DNA from: an uncultured Eubacteriales bacterium
Lineage (GTDB): Bacteria; Bacillota_A; Clostridia; Oscillospirales; Oscillospiraceae
Reading direction: 5' to 3'
Assembly: GCA_900556015.1 (NCBI GenBank)
Contig: USNH01000021.1
Span: forward strand, 1-9,105
DNA: 9,105 nt
In this document: positions 1 to 6,530 of the stretch, one piece after another
How positions within the stretch are numbered: the first letter of the stretch is position 1
How the letters are laid out: each line of letters begins with the position of its first letter
Notes under the pieces: model-generated
What the model was told of the DNA's origin: nothing
Seen by the model: the letters and a program-made list of their open reading frames with translations, nothing else
Database searches by the model: none
Position numbers and translations under genes: made by a program

Positions 1-759
1 CGGGCGGAACAGCTTGGAGAACATGACCTTCGCGCCGCCCGCGCCGCCGCCGAACCGGGCGTACAGCGGGAAGAAGACGAACATATAGGCGAAGCTCATA
101 ATATAATAGATGATAAGGGTGCGGCTGTAGTCGCCGATAAGGGTCGGGCCGTAGGTGGCCACCAGACTGGCGAAGAAGCCGAAGAAGCCGATGGGCGCGT
201 AGTAGGTGACCAGCTTGACGGTCTTCATGATGCAGTTGGTGATGTCCTCCAGGAACTGGGCCGTCTTGGTGGCCGGGCCGCCGCTCATCTGGATGCCGAA
301 GCCGAACAGCACTGCCGCCACGATCAGGGGCAGGATGGCCCGGCGGCTGAGGAGCTCCGCGAAGTCGGGCTTGGTAAAGAAGTTGACGATCATGTCGCCG
401 AAGCCCAGGGCCTCGCCCACCTCGCCCTCGACGATGGTGTAGCTGCCGTCCACCAGGGGGAAGATGCGGCAGACGATATACATCAGCACGCCGGCGATGG
501 CAGCGGTGACAAGGAAGGTGGCGATGGTGACGCCCATGATCTTACCGGCGCGCTTGACGCTCTTCATGTTGGCGATGGCGGAGGCGATGGAGCAGAACAC
601 CATCGGCACGACCACGCAGAACATCATGTTGATGAACAGCGTGCCCAAAAATTCGATCTTACCGCCAAAGGCCGGAGCGAACGCACCCACCAGGCAGCCA
701 GCCACGATGCCGGTGAGCATACACAGAATAAACCAGTAGTTCTTCAAAAATTTCTTCAT
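1..759 (-). CDS. Dicarboxylate/amino acid:cation symporter (DAACS family), N-terminal part
   Basis: Partial gene: it starts with ATG at 759 and runs open to the window edge (253 codons), so the C-terminal third or more, with the substrate-binding hairpin region, is missing. The family (SLC1/GltP type, about 400-430 aa) imports glutamate, aspartate, C4-dicarboxylates or neutral amino acids with Na+ or H+. The sequence shows a hydrophobic TM1 at about residues 8-28, TM2 at about 38-63 with the family-like stretch VVVPMVFCSIAS, TM3 at about 74-100, and further helices at about 140-155, 183-200 and 212-232. The ATG is well supported: AGGAGG lies 6 nt upstream, and the next residues MKKFLKNYWF lead directly into TM1. 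A promoter lies at 799-826. The AraC-family gene upstream on the same strand is a likely regulator. The family is clear; the substrate cannot be read from this fragment. Confidence 0.9.
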   Translation of the reverse strand, partial: MKKFLKNYWFILCMLTGIVAGCLVGAFAPAFGGKIEFLGTLFINMMFCVVVPMVFCSIASAIANMKSVKRAGKIMGVTIATFLVTAAIAGVLMYIVCRIFPLVDGSYTIVEGEVGEALGFGDMIVNFFTKPDFAELLSRRAILPLIVAAVLFGFGIQMSGGPATKTAQFLEDITNCIMKTVKLVTYYAPIGFFGFFASLVATYGPTLIGDYSRTLIIYYIMSFAYMFVFFPLYARFGGGAGGAKVMFSKLFRP

Positions 760-798
760 AGCTTCCTCCTCGCTTCTTATACAGAGCTTACGGTCACT

Positions 799-826
799 AT
801 TATATGGGCAATTTTGGCGAAGTAAA
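799..826 (-). promoter_or_regulatory. Promoter of the symporter gene
   Basis: On the minus strand, TTTACT (821-826) and TATAAT (799-804) are separated by 16 bp, giving a sigma-A-type promoter with a perfect -10 and a 4/6 -35. Transcription would start near 792, leaving a leader of roughly 33 nt with AGGAGG before the ATG at 759. The weak -35 fits an activator-dependent promoter. Confidence 0.6.
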
Positions 827-836
827 TCAGAAAAAT

Positions 837-866
837 TGCGTGTTTATTTGCAAATCGTGCGTTTAT
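837..866 (-). promoter_or_regulatory. Putative AraC-type operator (two direct half-sites)
   Basis: Two similar direct repeats, TGCGTGTTTAT (837-847) and TGCGTTTAT (858-866) as read on the plus strand, have their TGCG cores 21 bp apart, i.e. two helical turns. A 10-bp palindrome ATTTGCAAAT (846-855) lies between them. They sit 10 bp upstream of the symporter -35 and the distal one overlaps the stop codon of the AraC-family gene. Tandem half-sites about 21 bp apart next to the -35 are the usual arrangement for AraC activators. Binding is inferred from position and repeat only. Confidence 0.35.
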
Positions 867-1750
867 CGCCGGACATCGGCGGACGGGCCGCGGCCAAACT
901 GCTTTTTATAGGCGCGGGAGAAGGTGGAGTAGTCCTGATACCCCACCTGGGTGAACACCTCCGAGGGGGCTGCGCCGCGGCTCAGAAGCTGCTGGGCCAG
1001 CAGCAGGCGCTTCTCCGACAGGTAGCCGTGGATGGAGTAGCCCGTCTCCTGACGGAAGCGGCGCATCATGTGGTACTTGCTGATATAGAACCGGGCGGAC
1101 AGGTCGTCGATGGACAGCGGCTCGGACAGGTGGAGGTTCAGGTACTGGAGCAGGGACACCACCTTGCTGTCGCCGCCGGCTGCGCCTACGCCGTGGCCGT
1201 CGCGGCAGAGGCGGTTCACCTCCACCAGCAGCTCGGTGAACTGGGCCTGGGTCAGCAGGGACGCGCCGTAGCCGCCCCGGACGATGGTCTGGTGGAGGGA
1301 CTGGAACAGCTGGCGGACGCGGCTATCCGGCCCGTCACGGTAGACATACTGGAAGGACTGCTGGGCCAGACGGAAGCACTCGGAGGGGTCGCAATCGTCC
1401 ACGGCCAGGGCCTCCAGGCAGGCGGGAGAGATGTAGAGGATCATGCGCTCGTAGTAGTCGCCGTCCGCCACCACCGGGCGGTGGATGCTGCCCCGGCCCA
1501 CCAGCACGAAGTCGCCGGGGTTCAGGTCGTAGTGCTCGCCCTCCACGGCGTAGCCGGCGCGGCCCGCCAGCAGGAGGATGATCTTGTGGAAGGTATGGTA
1601 ATGGTACTCGATGTCGCCGGCGTGGTCGTCGGCCAGGTAGAACAGGCGGAAGGACTCGTTCAGGTAGCCCCGCTGCTCGTATTGGATCGGTTCGATATGC
1701 GTCACCTCCGCATTTTTTACAGGTATTGTAGCACAGGATAGGCAAATCAT
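863..1750 (-). CDS. AraC-family transcriptional regulator (cupin + double HTH)
   Basis: This is a DNA-binding regulator. In the 295-residue reading from ATG 1750, residues about 35-115 form a cupin-like sensor domain (histidines at 50, 52, 55 and 90; GRAGYAVEGEHYDLNPGDF-like strands). Residues about 195-292 form the AraC C-terminal domain with two helix-turn-helix units: LSIDDLSARFYISKYHMMRRF, about 212-232, and SEVFTQVGYQDYSTFSRAYKKQFG, about 263-286, whose GYQDYSTFSRAYKKQFG is the family signature. The stop is TAA at 863. The start is doubtful. ATG 1750 has only a weak ribosome site and lies inside the likely -35 element. An extended -10 at 1725-1733 and a perfect GGAGGTGA at 1702-1709 suggest translation begins near 1696-1705 (GTG 1705, or a rare AUC at 1696). 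I keep the outer ATG as the boundary. It probably controls the symporter downstream on the same strand. The ligand is unknown. Confidence 0.85.
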   Translation of the reverse strand: MICLSCATIPVKNAEVTHIEPIQYEQRGYLNESFRLFYLADDHAGDIEYHYHTFHKIILLLAGRAGYAVEGEHYDLNPGDFVLVGRGSIHRPVVADGDYYERMILYISPACLEALAVDDCDPSECFRLAQQSFQYVYRDGPDSRVRQLFQSLHQTIVRGGYGASLLTQAQFTELLVEVNRLCRDGHGVGAAGGDSKVVSLLQYLNLHLSEPLSIDDLSARFYISKYHMMRRFRQETGYSIHGYLSEKRLLLAQQLLSRGAAPSEVFTQVGYQDYSTFSRAYKKQFGRGPSADVRR

Positions 1751-1754
1751 GCAA
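1725..1754 (-). promoter_or_regulatory. Extended -10 promoter for the AraC-family gene
   Basis: On the minus strand, TGCTACAAT (1725-1733) is an extended -10 (TGn plus TACAAT). TTGCAT (1749-1754) is a weak -35 at 18 bp spacing. Transcription would start near 1718, just upstream of the strong GGAGGTGA at 1702-1709. This argues against ATG 1750 as the translated start. Confidence 0.45.
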
Positions 1755-1779
1755 GTTTCTCTTGAATTTATTACCGCTT

Positions 1780-1841
1780 TGAAAATTTTGTTTCCATTTT
1801 GTAATTTTTTTGTAGCTTTTTCGATAGACTTGTGCTATGAT
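1780..1841 (+). promoter_or_regulatory. AT-rich upstream element and extended -10 promoter for the NlpC/P60 gene
   Basis: TGCTATGAT (1833-1841) is an extended -10 on the plus strand. No good -35 lies at 17 bp, which is common for extended -10 promoters. Transcription would start near 1848, after the ATG at 1837 and before the ATG at 1912, supporting the latter as the start of the hydrolase. Upstream, 1780-1810 is an AT-rich block with two ATTTTGT repeats, closely matched by a block at 7379-7405. Confidence 0.5.
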
Positions 1842-1911
1842 AGGTCGCGTGGGGTCTTACGCCCCCGTGAGCCGCCGGCTCAAATCCAACGCGAAACGGC
1901 AGGTAATATCC

Positions 1912-2826
1912 ATGTATTTGAAGAATCTCGCGGCGGCAGGCATGTCCGCGCTGCTGCTTTTCTCCGGCGCTGTCAGCGCCGGTGCGGCGGAGACCGTCCC
2001 CGCCACCCACGACAGCGAGACGTATGCCGCCGCTGTGGAGACGCTGGCCTCCAACGGCCTGGCCGCCGCCAGCGCTACGTCCTTACAGGCCGCCGACGGC
2101 TTGCAGCTGGCCCAGGAGGCCGGGCTGCTGGACGAGAGCGGCGAGGAGCTGTCCCTGACGGAGCTGTCCGCCCAGGCGCTGCTGCGGGAGACGGAGGCGC
2201 TGCAGAAGCAGCTCTTTTTGGAGACATACGACGGCGTGCTGGTGCATTGCGACAGCTACATCTCTCTGCGGGAAGAACCCAGCACCGAGGCCGACCGGCT
2301 GCGGATCATCTTTGACGGCAAGGCGGCCAAGCTGCTGGACGTGTATGACGATGAGTGGTACGAGGTATCCTACGGCACGGACACGGGCTTTGTGCTGGCG
2401 GAGTACTGCGAGCCGGTGCATTACGCCGACTACGAGGGCACAAGCGCCACGTCTACGCTGATCGAGGACATCATCGCCGAGGCGTATACGTATTTGGGCA
2501 CGCCCTACCGCTACGGCGGCTCAAGCCATAACGGCACGGACTGCTCCGGCTTCACCATGGCGGTGTTCGGCGCGTTCGGCGTGAGTCTGCCCCACGGCGC
2601 GACCAGCCAGTATTATATGTGCCGGGGCGTGTCCTCGGCGGAGCGTGCGCCCGGCGACCTGGTGTTCTTCGCCACCGGCGGCAGCGGCATCGGCCACGTG
2701 GGCATCTATCTGGGCGGCGGACAGTTCATCCACGCCAGCACGTCCAGCGGCGTGATCATCAGCTCCCTGTCCGAGAGCTACTACGCCCGGACATACCTCT
2801 ATGCCGCAAGGCTGATCGAGGGCTGA
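1912..2826 (+). CDS. Secreted SH3 and NlpC/P60 domain peptidoglycan hydrolase
   Basis: A 304-residue cell-wall hydrolase, probably a gamma-D-glutamyl-diamino-acid endopeptidase that cuts peptidoglycan stem peptides outside the cell. Residues 1-25 are a Sec signal peptide (MYLKNLAAAGMSALLLFSG, cleavage near AGA/AE). Residues about 26-105 are an Ala/Glu/Leu-rich helical linker. About 108-168 form a bacterial SH3 domain (ISLREEPSTEADRLRIIFDG, WYEVSYGTDTGFVLAEY). About 180-300 form the NlpC/P60 domain with catalytic Cys211 in TDCSGF, His262 in GHVGIYLGGG, and a third polar residue His274 in FIHAST. All catalytic residues are present. I chose ATG 1912 because it starts the signal peptide; the 25 residues upstream in frame are charged and lie across the predicted transcription start. 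Its ribosome site is modest (CAGGT). It is divergent from the AraC gene. Similar genes act in wall turnover, growth or sporulation; which one cannot be told. Confidence 0.9.
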   Translation: MYLKNLAAAGMSALLLFSGAVSAGAAETVPATHDSETYAAAVETLASNGLAAASATSLQAADGLQLAQEAGLLDESGEELSLTELSAQALLRETEALQKQLFLETYDGVLVHCDSYISLREEPSTEADRLRIIFDGKAAKLLDVYDDEWYEVSYGTDTGFVLAEYCEPVHYADYEGTSATSTLIEDIIAEAYTYLGTPYRYGGSSHNGTDCSGFTMAVFGAFGVSLPHGATSQYYMCRGVSSAERAPGDLVFFATGGSGIGHVGIYLGGGQFIHASTSSGVIISSLSESYYARTYLYAARLIEG

Positions 2827-2853
2827 ATCTGATACTTCACTTACTCCTTTTTT

Positions 2854-2888
2854 AAGGCCGACCGGCTCACAGAGCCGGTCGGCCTTTG
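2854..2888 (+). terminator. Intrinsic terminator after the NlpC/P60 gene
   Basis: Perfect 15-bp inverted repeat (arms 2854-2868 and 2872-2886) with a 3-nt loop ACA, GC-rich in the stem and followed by a short T-rich tail (TTTGTATATGCCTTTT). It lies between two convergent genes, 27 bp after the hydrolase stop. On the minus strand the stem is followed by A residues rather than U, so it should be weaker for the AAA+ operon. Confidence 0.8.
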
Positions 2889-2898
2889 TATATGCCTT

Positions 2899-3957
2899 TT
2901 ACTCGTCCAGCTGGCCGCGGGCGTGCATCACGTCCTCCGGCAGCAGCGTCATCAGGTCGTCACGGGTGACAGTGTCCAGCTTAGCCAGCCGGTTGTTCTG
3001 CGCCACCAAAATATGCTCGAAGATGTTCCGCACGCCGCGGGCGTTGCCGAAGCCGTCGCCGTCGGCGCTCTCCTCGGCGATGTAGTCGCGCACCAGCGGC
3101 TCGGCCTCCGGGGAGAGGATGTAACCCTTGCCGCAGCGCATCTTGAAGATGGCCATCAGCTCGTCCAGGGAGTAGTCCTCGAACAGCAGGAAGCGGTTGA
3201 AGCGGCTCTCCAGGCCGGGGTTGGAGTGGATGAACTTGTCCATCAGGTCGGTGTAGCCCGCCACGATGACCACCAGGTCGTCACGGTGATCTTCCATGGC
3301 CTTGAGCAGGGTGTCGATGGCCTCCTGGCCGAAGTCGTTCTCCGACTTGCCGTTGAGGGCGTAGGCCTCGTCCACGAACAGCACGCCGCCCATGGCCTTC
3401 TCGATGACCTTTTGGGTCTTGAGGGCGGTCTGTCCCACGTAGCCGGCCACCAGACCGCTGCGGTCCACCTCCACCAGCTGGCCCTTGGACAGGATGCCCA
3501 GGCTGCGGTAGATGCGGGCCATCATGCGGGCCATCATGGTCTTGCCCGTGCCGGGGTTGCCGGTGAACACCATGTGCAGGGACATATCGGTGGTGGGCAG
3601 GTCGTGCTCCCGGCGCAGCTTGTAGACCTGCACCATGTTGATGAGGTTGTGGACCTCCTCCTTCACCGCGCCCAGGCCGATGTAGCTGTCCAGCTCCGCC
3701 AGCAGATCCTCCATCTTCTCCGGCGGCGGCAGCTCCTCCTCGGCGGGCTTTTCGTCGCCGGGCTTGGCCGTGGCGGTGGGAGGGGTGTTCTTCTTCTCCG
3801 CGTCCTTGGCGGGCGCAGCAGGAGACTTGGGCGCGTCGCCGGTGACGTTCTCAAAGGGCGTGCCCCAGAAGTCGCTGTTCATGCGCTTCATGTTGTTCTC
3901 CGTCATGGAGCGGATCACGTCCAGCTGCTGCAAAATGATCTGATCCTTCTTATCCAT
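2899..3957 (-). CDS. AAA+ ATPase of the CbbX/SpoVK type
   Basis: A 352-residue cytoplasmic ATPase. Residues 1-38 are a helical N-terminus. About 39-80 is a disordered Pro/Ala/Lys/Glu-rich linker. About 85-340 is one AAA+ module: Walker A GNPGTGKT (133-140), a pore-loop-like AGYVGQTALKT (171-181), Walker B VLFVDEA (192-198), sensor 1 region VVIVAGYTD (229-237), arginine finger NPGLESRF (246-253, Arg252) and sensor 2 GNARGVRN (304-311). All ATPase motifs are intact. The closest family signatures are SpoVK (sporulation) and CbbX (Rubisco activase), which remodel protein partners as hexamers. The ATG at 3957 has AAGGTGG 7 nt upstream. It is the last gene of the minus-strand operon, 15 bp after the Gx transporter-like gene. 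Its partner is unknown. No Rubisco gene is present, so a CbbX function is unsupported here. Confidence 0.88.
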   Translation of the reverse strand: MDKKDQIILQQLDVIRSMTENNMKRMNSDFWGTPFENVTGDAPKSPAAPAKDAEKKNTPPTATAKPGDEKPAEEELPPPEKMEDLLAELDSYIGLGAVKEEVHNLINMVQVYKLRREHDLPTTDMSLHMVFTGNPGTGKTMMARMMARIYRSLGILSKGQLVEVDRSGLVAGYVGQTALKTQKVIEKAMGGVLFVDEAYALNGKSENDFGQEAIDTLLKAMEDHRDDLVVIVAGYTDLMDKFIHSNPGLESRFNRFLLFEDYSLDELMAIFKMRCGKGYILSPEAEPLVRDYIAEESADGDGFGNARGVRNIFEHILVAQNNRLAKLDTVTRDDLMTLLPEDVMHARGQLDE

Positions 3958-3972
3958 AGCAAAACCACCTTC

Positions 3973-4482
3973 TCATCGAAATCGGATATGCGATGTGGCC
4001 CGCAGCAGCAGCGCTGTCACGAACCCGGTCAGCGTCCCTGTGAACAGGGACACCGCCAGCAAAAACGGCAGATAGCCCAGCACCATGGTGCTGCCTAAGG
4101 TGATGACCGCCGCCGCCATCTGCCCTATGTTATGGGCCGCCGCGCCGCCGATGGACACGCCGTACACCGACAGCCTCCGCCAGCGCCGCAGCAGGATCAT
4201 CACGCCCATAGCGCACAGGCCGCCCAGCGTGCTGAACAGCAGCGCCGACACGTTCCCGGCGAACAGGCCGCCCAGCGCGCAGCGCACCAGCAAGATGGCC
4301 AGCGCCTCCGGCGCGCCCAGCCGGTACAGGGCGAACACCGTGACGATATTGGCCAGGCCCAGCTTCACACCCGGCACGGGCACGAGGGCCGTGACCGGGA
4401 ACAGGTTCTCCAGCGTGCTCAGGCCCAGGGCCAGCGCCGCCAGCACGGCGCACAGCGCCATGTTCTTCGTCGTCCACTTCAT
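3973..4482 (-). CDS. Gx transporter family membrane protein (heptaprenyl diphosphate synthase component I-like, PF07456 type)
   Basis: A 169-residue integral membrane protein with five or six hydrophobic helices (about residues 7-27, 36-53, 56-76, 79-96, 108-127 and 129-160). The segment PVPGVKLGLANIVTVFALY (about 34-52) is the family hallmark. The family was named after heptaprenyl diphosphate synthase component I, but it looks like an ECF S-component-type transporter, and its substrate is not established. ATG 4482 is chosen because it begins MKWTTKNMALC directly before the first helix and has GGGGTG 6 nt upstream. The 56 codons further upstream in frame are Arg/Gly-rich and overlap the NusG-II gene, so they are a shadow. 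It follows the NusG-II gene by 5 bp. This gene pair, with ApbE nearby, recurs in Firmicutes. In Listeria, as I recall, similar membrane proteins are listed as EetA/EetB of the flavin electron-transfer locus. Confidence 0.85.
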   Translation of the reverse strand: MKWTTKNMALCAVLAALALGLSTLENLFPVTALVPVPGVKLGLANIVTVFALYRLGAPEALAILLVRCALGGLFAGNVSALLFSTLGGLCAMGVMILLRRWRRLSVYGVSIGGAAAHNIGQMAAAVITLGSTMVLGYLPFLLAVSLFTGTLTGFVTALLLRATSHIRFR

Positions 4483-4487
4483 GCCCG

Positions 4488-4925
4488 TCACCCCACGATC
4501 ACGTCCGGCTGACCGGCGGCAGGCGTACCCTCCAGGTACACCACCACCTGGGCTGGAAGGCACACGATGGACTGCCCTGCCCGGGAGATAGCCCCGGTGT
4601 GGACGCAGTCCTGCCCCGGACAGTCGGAGTCGGAGACGCGGACGCTCCATTCCGGGCTGAAGGGCAGGTCACTGTACGACGGGGAGAGGGTCAGCGTATA
4701 GCCGCCGCGGCCCTCGATGCGGACAGGCCCGTCCGGCAGCTGCGTCACCGGCGTGCGGGACTGCTCCTGCCCCCCTACGGTGATGACCAGCGTCAGCTGG
4801 TCGCTTTGAGTCCTGGGCAGGTAGAACAGCAGCGCCGTCACCGCCGCCAAAAGTGCCACCGCCAGCGCCACCAGCGCGTCACGGCGGTTGAATTTTGTCT
4901 CAGTCTGCCAGCTGCTCACAGACAT
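4488..4925 (-). CDS. NusG domain II-containing membrane-anchored protein (PF07009 type)
   Basis: A 145-residue protein. Residues 1-16 are cytoplasmic and polar. About 17-36 is a single membrane helix (ALVALAVALLAAVTALLFYL). The rest is an extracytoplasmic beta domain. The C-terminal part carries DCPGQDCVHTG (about 101-111) followed by ISRAGQSIVCLP, the conserved pattern of NusG domain II proteins, with three cysteines that could form a disulfide or bind a cofactor. Despite the name it is not the transcription factor NusG. ATG 4925 is chosen over the in-frame TTG at 4961 because GGAGGG lies 9 nt upstream. It overlaps the end of the ApbE gene by 26 bp, so translation is probably coupled. The role is unknown; context with an FMN transferase suggests envelope flavin or redox work. 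Confidence 0.85.
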   Translation of the reverse strand: MSVSSWQTETKFNRRDALVALAVALLAAVTALLFYLPRTQSDQLTLVITVGGQEQSRTPVTQLPDGPVRIEGRGGYTLTLSPSYSDLPFSPEWSVRVSDSDCPGQDCVHTGAISRAGQSIVCLPAQVVVYLEGTPAAGQPDVIVG

Positions 4926-5928
4926 AGCTTTCGCCCTCCGCTTCGTGGAATACCGAGGCAAGGCCGGGGGTGTAGACCACCCGTCCGTCCGTTGTCACCA
5001 GCACCATGTCAAAGTCCCTGTGTGCGCGCCAAAAGTCCGCCGCGCCGCTCTCGCCCATGACGTACAGCGCCGTGGAGTAGGCATCCGCCCGCGTTCCGGC
5101 CAGTTCATCGCCGCTGCGGGGCAGGATGACGGACGCGCTGAGCAGGTCGTCCTGAACGGGATAGCCGGTCTTGGGGTCGAGGATGTGCTGGTACACCGTG
5201 CCGTCCGGCCCAGTGAAATACCGCTGATAGCCGCCGGAGGTGACGACAAAGTGATCCGTCAGCGACAGGATGCACACGTAGTCGTCCTTGCCCTGGGGGT
5301 CTTGGATGGCCACGTTCCAGGCATCATGGCCCTCCCGGCTGTATACATACACGTTGCCGCCCAAATTGGCGCAGGCACGGTCAGCGCCGCTTCTGCTGAG
5401 GATATCCGCCGCCTTGTCGGAGGCGAAGCCCTTGGCGATGCCGCCCAGGTCGATGGCGCAGTCCTCGTCCAGCGTGGCCTCCCGCCCGTCCAGGTGGATG
5501 TGCTCACTGCCCACCAGCGGCAGCAGCGCGTCGATCTCCTCCTGAGAGGGCACGCGGGGATCATCGGACGTGATGCCCCACAGCTCCACCAGCGGCGCGA
5601 TGGTCACGTCGAACGCGCCGTTTGTGTCGGCGCTGTATGTCAGCGCTGCCGCCAGCAGCGATGCCGTCTCCTCGTCCAGCCGTGCGCCGCCCTCATCGTT
5701 CAGGCGGCTGACGCTGCTGGTGTCAATAGTGCGGCTCAGGGCGTTCTCCAATCGGCTGATCTCCCGGGATACCGACTTTACCGCTTCCTCGGTGTCGCCG
5801 CCCTCGGCGGTGATGACCATGTAGGTGTCCATGGCGAACAGCTCCAGCCGGGACTCCTGCGTCCCGCCGCAGCCGCACAGCGACAGCGCCAGCAGGGTGG
5901 CCAGCAGCAGGCAGACGAACCTTCTCAT
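4900..5928 (-). CDS. apbE: ApbE-family FAD:protein FMN transferase (lipoprotein)
   Basis: A 342-residue enzyme that moves FMN from FAD onto a Thr/Ser of target proteins (Mg2+-dependent), on the outer face of the membrane. Residues 1-19 are a lipoprotein signal with lipobox LCGC and Cys20 as the lipidation site. The ApbE domain follows. Visible motifs are MDTYMVITAEGGD (33-45), AFDVTIAPLVELWG (105-118), the DLGGIAKGFASD signature (160-171), NLGGNVYVY (188-196), HILDPKTGYPV (248-258) and DAYSTALYVMG (282-292), whose Asp282 and Thr286 match the Mg2+-binding positions. Length and motifs are complete. The start ATG overlaps the recR stop as ATGA, with only a weak ribosome site, which suggests translational coupling. 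No substrate with a flavinylation motif (a PplA-like FMN-binding domain, NqrC or RnfG) lies in this window, so the target must be encoded elsewhere. Confidence 0.93.
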   Translation of the reverse strand: MRRFVCLLLATLLALSLCGCGGTQESRLELFAMDTYMVITAEGGDTEEAVKSVSREISRLENALSRTIDTSSVSRLNDEGGARLDEETASLLAAALTYSADTNGAFDVTIAPLVELWGITSDDPRVPSQEEIDALLPLVGSEHIHLDGREATLDEDCAIDLGGIAKGFASDKAADILSRSGADRACANLGGNVYVYSREGHDAWNVAIQDPQGKDDYVCILSLTDHFVVTSGGYQRYFTGPDGTVYQHILDPKTGYPVQDDLLSASVILPRSGDELAGTRADAYSTALYVMGESGAADFWRAHRDFDMVLVTTDGRVVYTPGLASVFHEAEGESYVCEQLAD

Positions 5929-6524
5929 AGCTCACGCCGCCCTTCCAGCGCACGCATCAGCGTGGCATCGTCGGCAAACTCCAGATGGCCGCCCACGGGA
6001 ATGCCGTAGGCCAGCCGCGTGACCTTCGTACCGAAGGGCTTCAGCAAACGGGCCAGATACAGCGCCGTGGCCTCGCCCTCCGTGTCCGGGTTGGTGGCCA
6101 TGATGACCTCCTCGATGCCGCCCTGGGCCACACGGTCCAGCAGCGACTTGATGTGCAGGTCGTCCGGCCCGACGTGGTTCATGGGCGACAGCACGCCGTG
6201 GAGCACGTGATAGCGTCCGCGGTACTCCCGGCTGCGCTCCATGGCGATGACATCGCGGGGATCGGCCACCACGCAGATGGTGGTCTCGTCCCGCTTCCCA
6301 TCGGCGCAGATGGGACACAGGCCGCCGGCGGTCAGGTTCTGACACACGGGGCACAGCGTGACGCTGCGCTTGGCCTCGGTGATGGCATCGGCGAAGGCCT
6401 GAGCCTCCTGCTCCGGCAGGCTCAGGACGTGAAAGGCCAGCCGCTGGGCGGACTTATAGCCTACGCCCGGCAGCTTGGCGAACTGCTCTACTAATTTTTC
6501 CAGCGGTGCGGGAAAATACTCCAT
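5925..6524 (-). CDS. recR: Recombination mediator RecR
   Basis: A 199-residue protein of normal length. RecR works with RecO (and RecF) to load RecA at single-strand gaps. Domains in order: helix-hairpin-helix KLPGVGYKSAQRLAFH (17-32), a C4 zinc finger with Cys58, Cys61, Cys70 and Cys73 (CPVC...CPIC), and a Toprim domain (about 82-175) with VVADPRDVIAMERS (85-98, acidic Glu96) and IMATNPDTEGEATALYL (141-157). It ends with the family stretch TRLAYGIPVGGHLEFAD (169-185). The start ATG lies 6 bp after the rpe stop, and its ribosome site GAGGG is inside the end of rpe. The usual Firmicutes neighbours dnaX and ybaB are absent. Here recR is joined to rpe and apbE. Confidence 0.96.
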   Translation of the reverse strand: MEYFPAPLEKLVEQFAKLPGVGYKSAQRLAFHVLSLPEQEAQAFADAITEAKRSVTLCPVCQNLTAGGLCPICADGKRDETTICVVADPRDVIAMERSREYRGRYHVLHGVLSPMNHVGPDDLHIKSLLDRVAQGGIEEVIMATNPDTEGEATALYLARLLKPFGTKVTRLAYGIPVGGHLEFADDATLMRALEGRREL

Positions 6525-6530
6525 ACGTCT

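Noticed and set aside
836..1741. 301-codon open frame on the plus strand
   Set aside because: It is antisense to the AraC-family gene, whose HTH signature is clear. The composition (Ala/Val/Gln/His-rich) is that of a shadow.
1837..1911. Longer start for the NlpC/P60 gene at ATG 1837
   Set aside because: The extra 25 residues are charged and would bury the signal peptide, and the ATG is part of the predicted -10 element.
2854..2888. Reading the hairpin as a bidirectional terminator
   Set aside because: The stem is perfect, but on the minus strand it is followed by A residues instead of a U-tract, so I assign it to the plus-strand gene only.
2923..4098. 391-codon open frame on the plus strand
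   Set aside because: It is antisense to the AAA+ gene, has a His/Val/Leu/Gln-rich low-complexity composition typical of a GC-rich shadow frame, and shows no recognisable domain.
4483..4650. Longer start for the Gx transporter-like gene at 4650
   Set aside because: The extra 56 residues are Arg/Gly-rich and out of frame with the NusG-II gene they overlap. ATG 4482 has a ribosome site and begins the first helix region.
4926..4961. TTG start at 4961 for the NusG-II gene
   Set aside because: ATG 4925 has GGAGGG at good spacing. The TTG has no comparable ribosome site and would extend the overlap with apbE.
4888..6009. 373-codon open frame on the plus strand
   Set aside because: It is antisense to apbE and recR and crosses the apbE-recR junction. 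Both minus-strand genes carry full family motifs.
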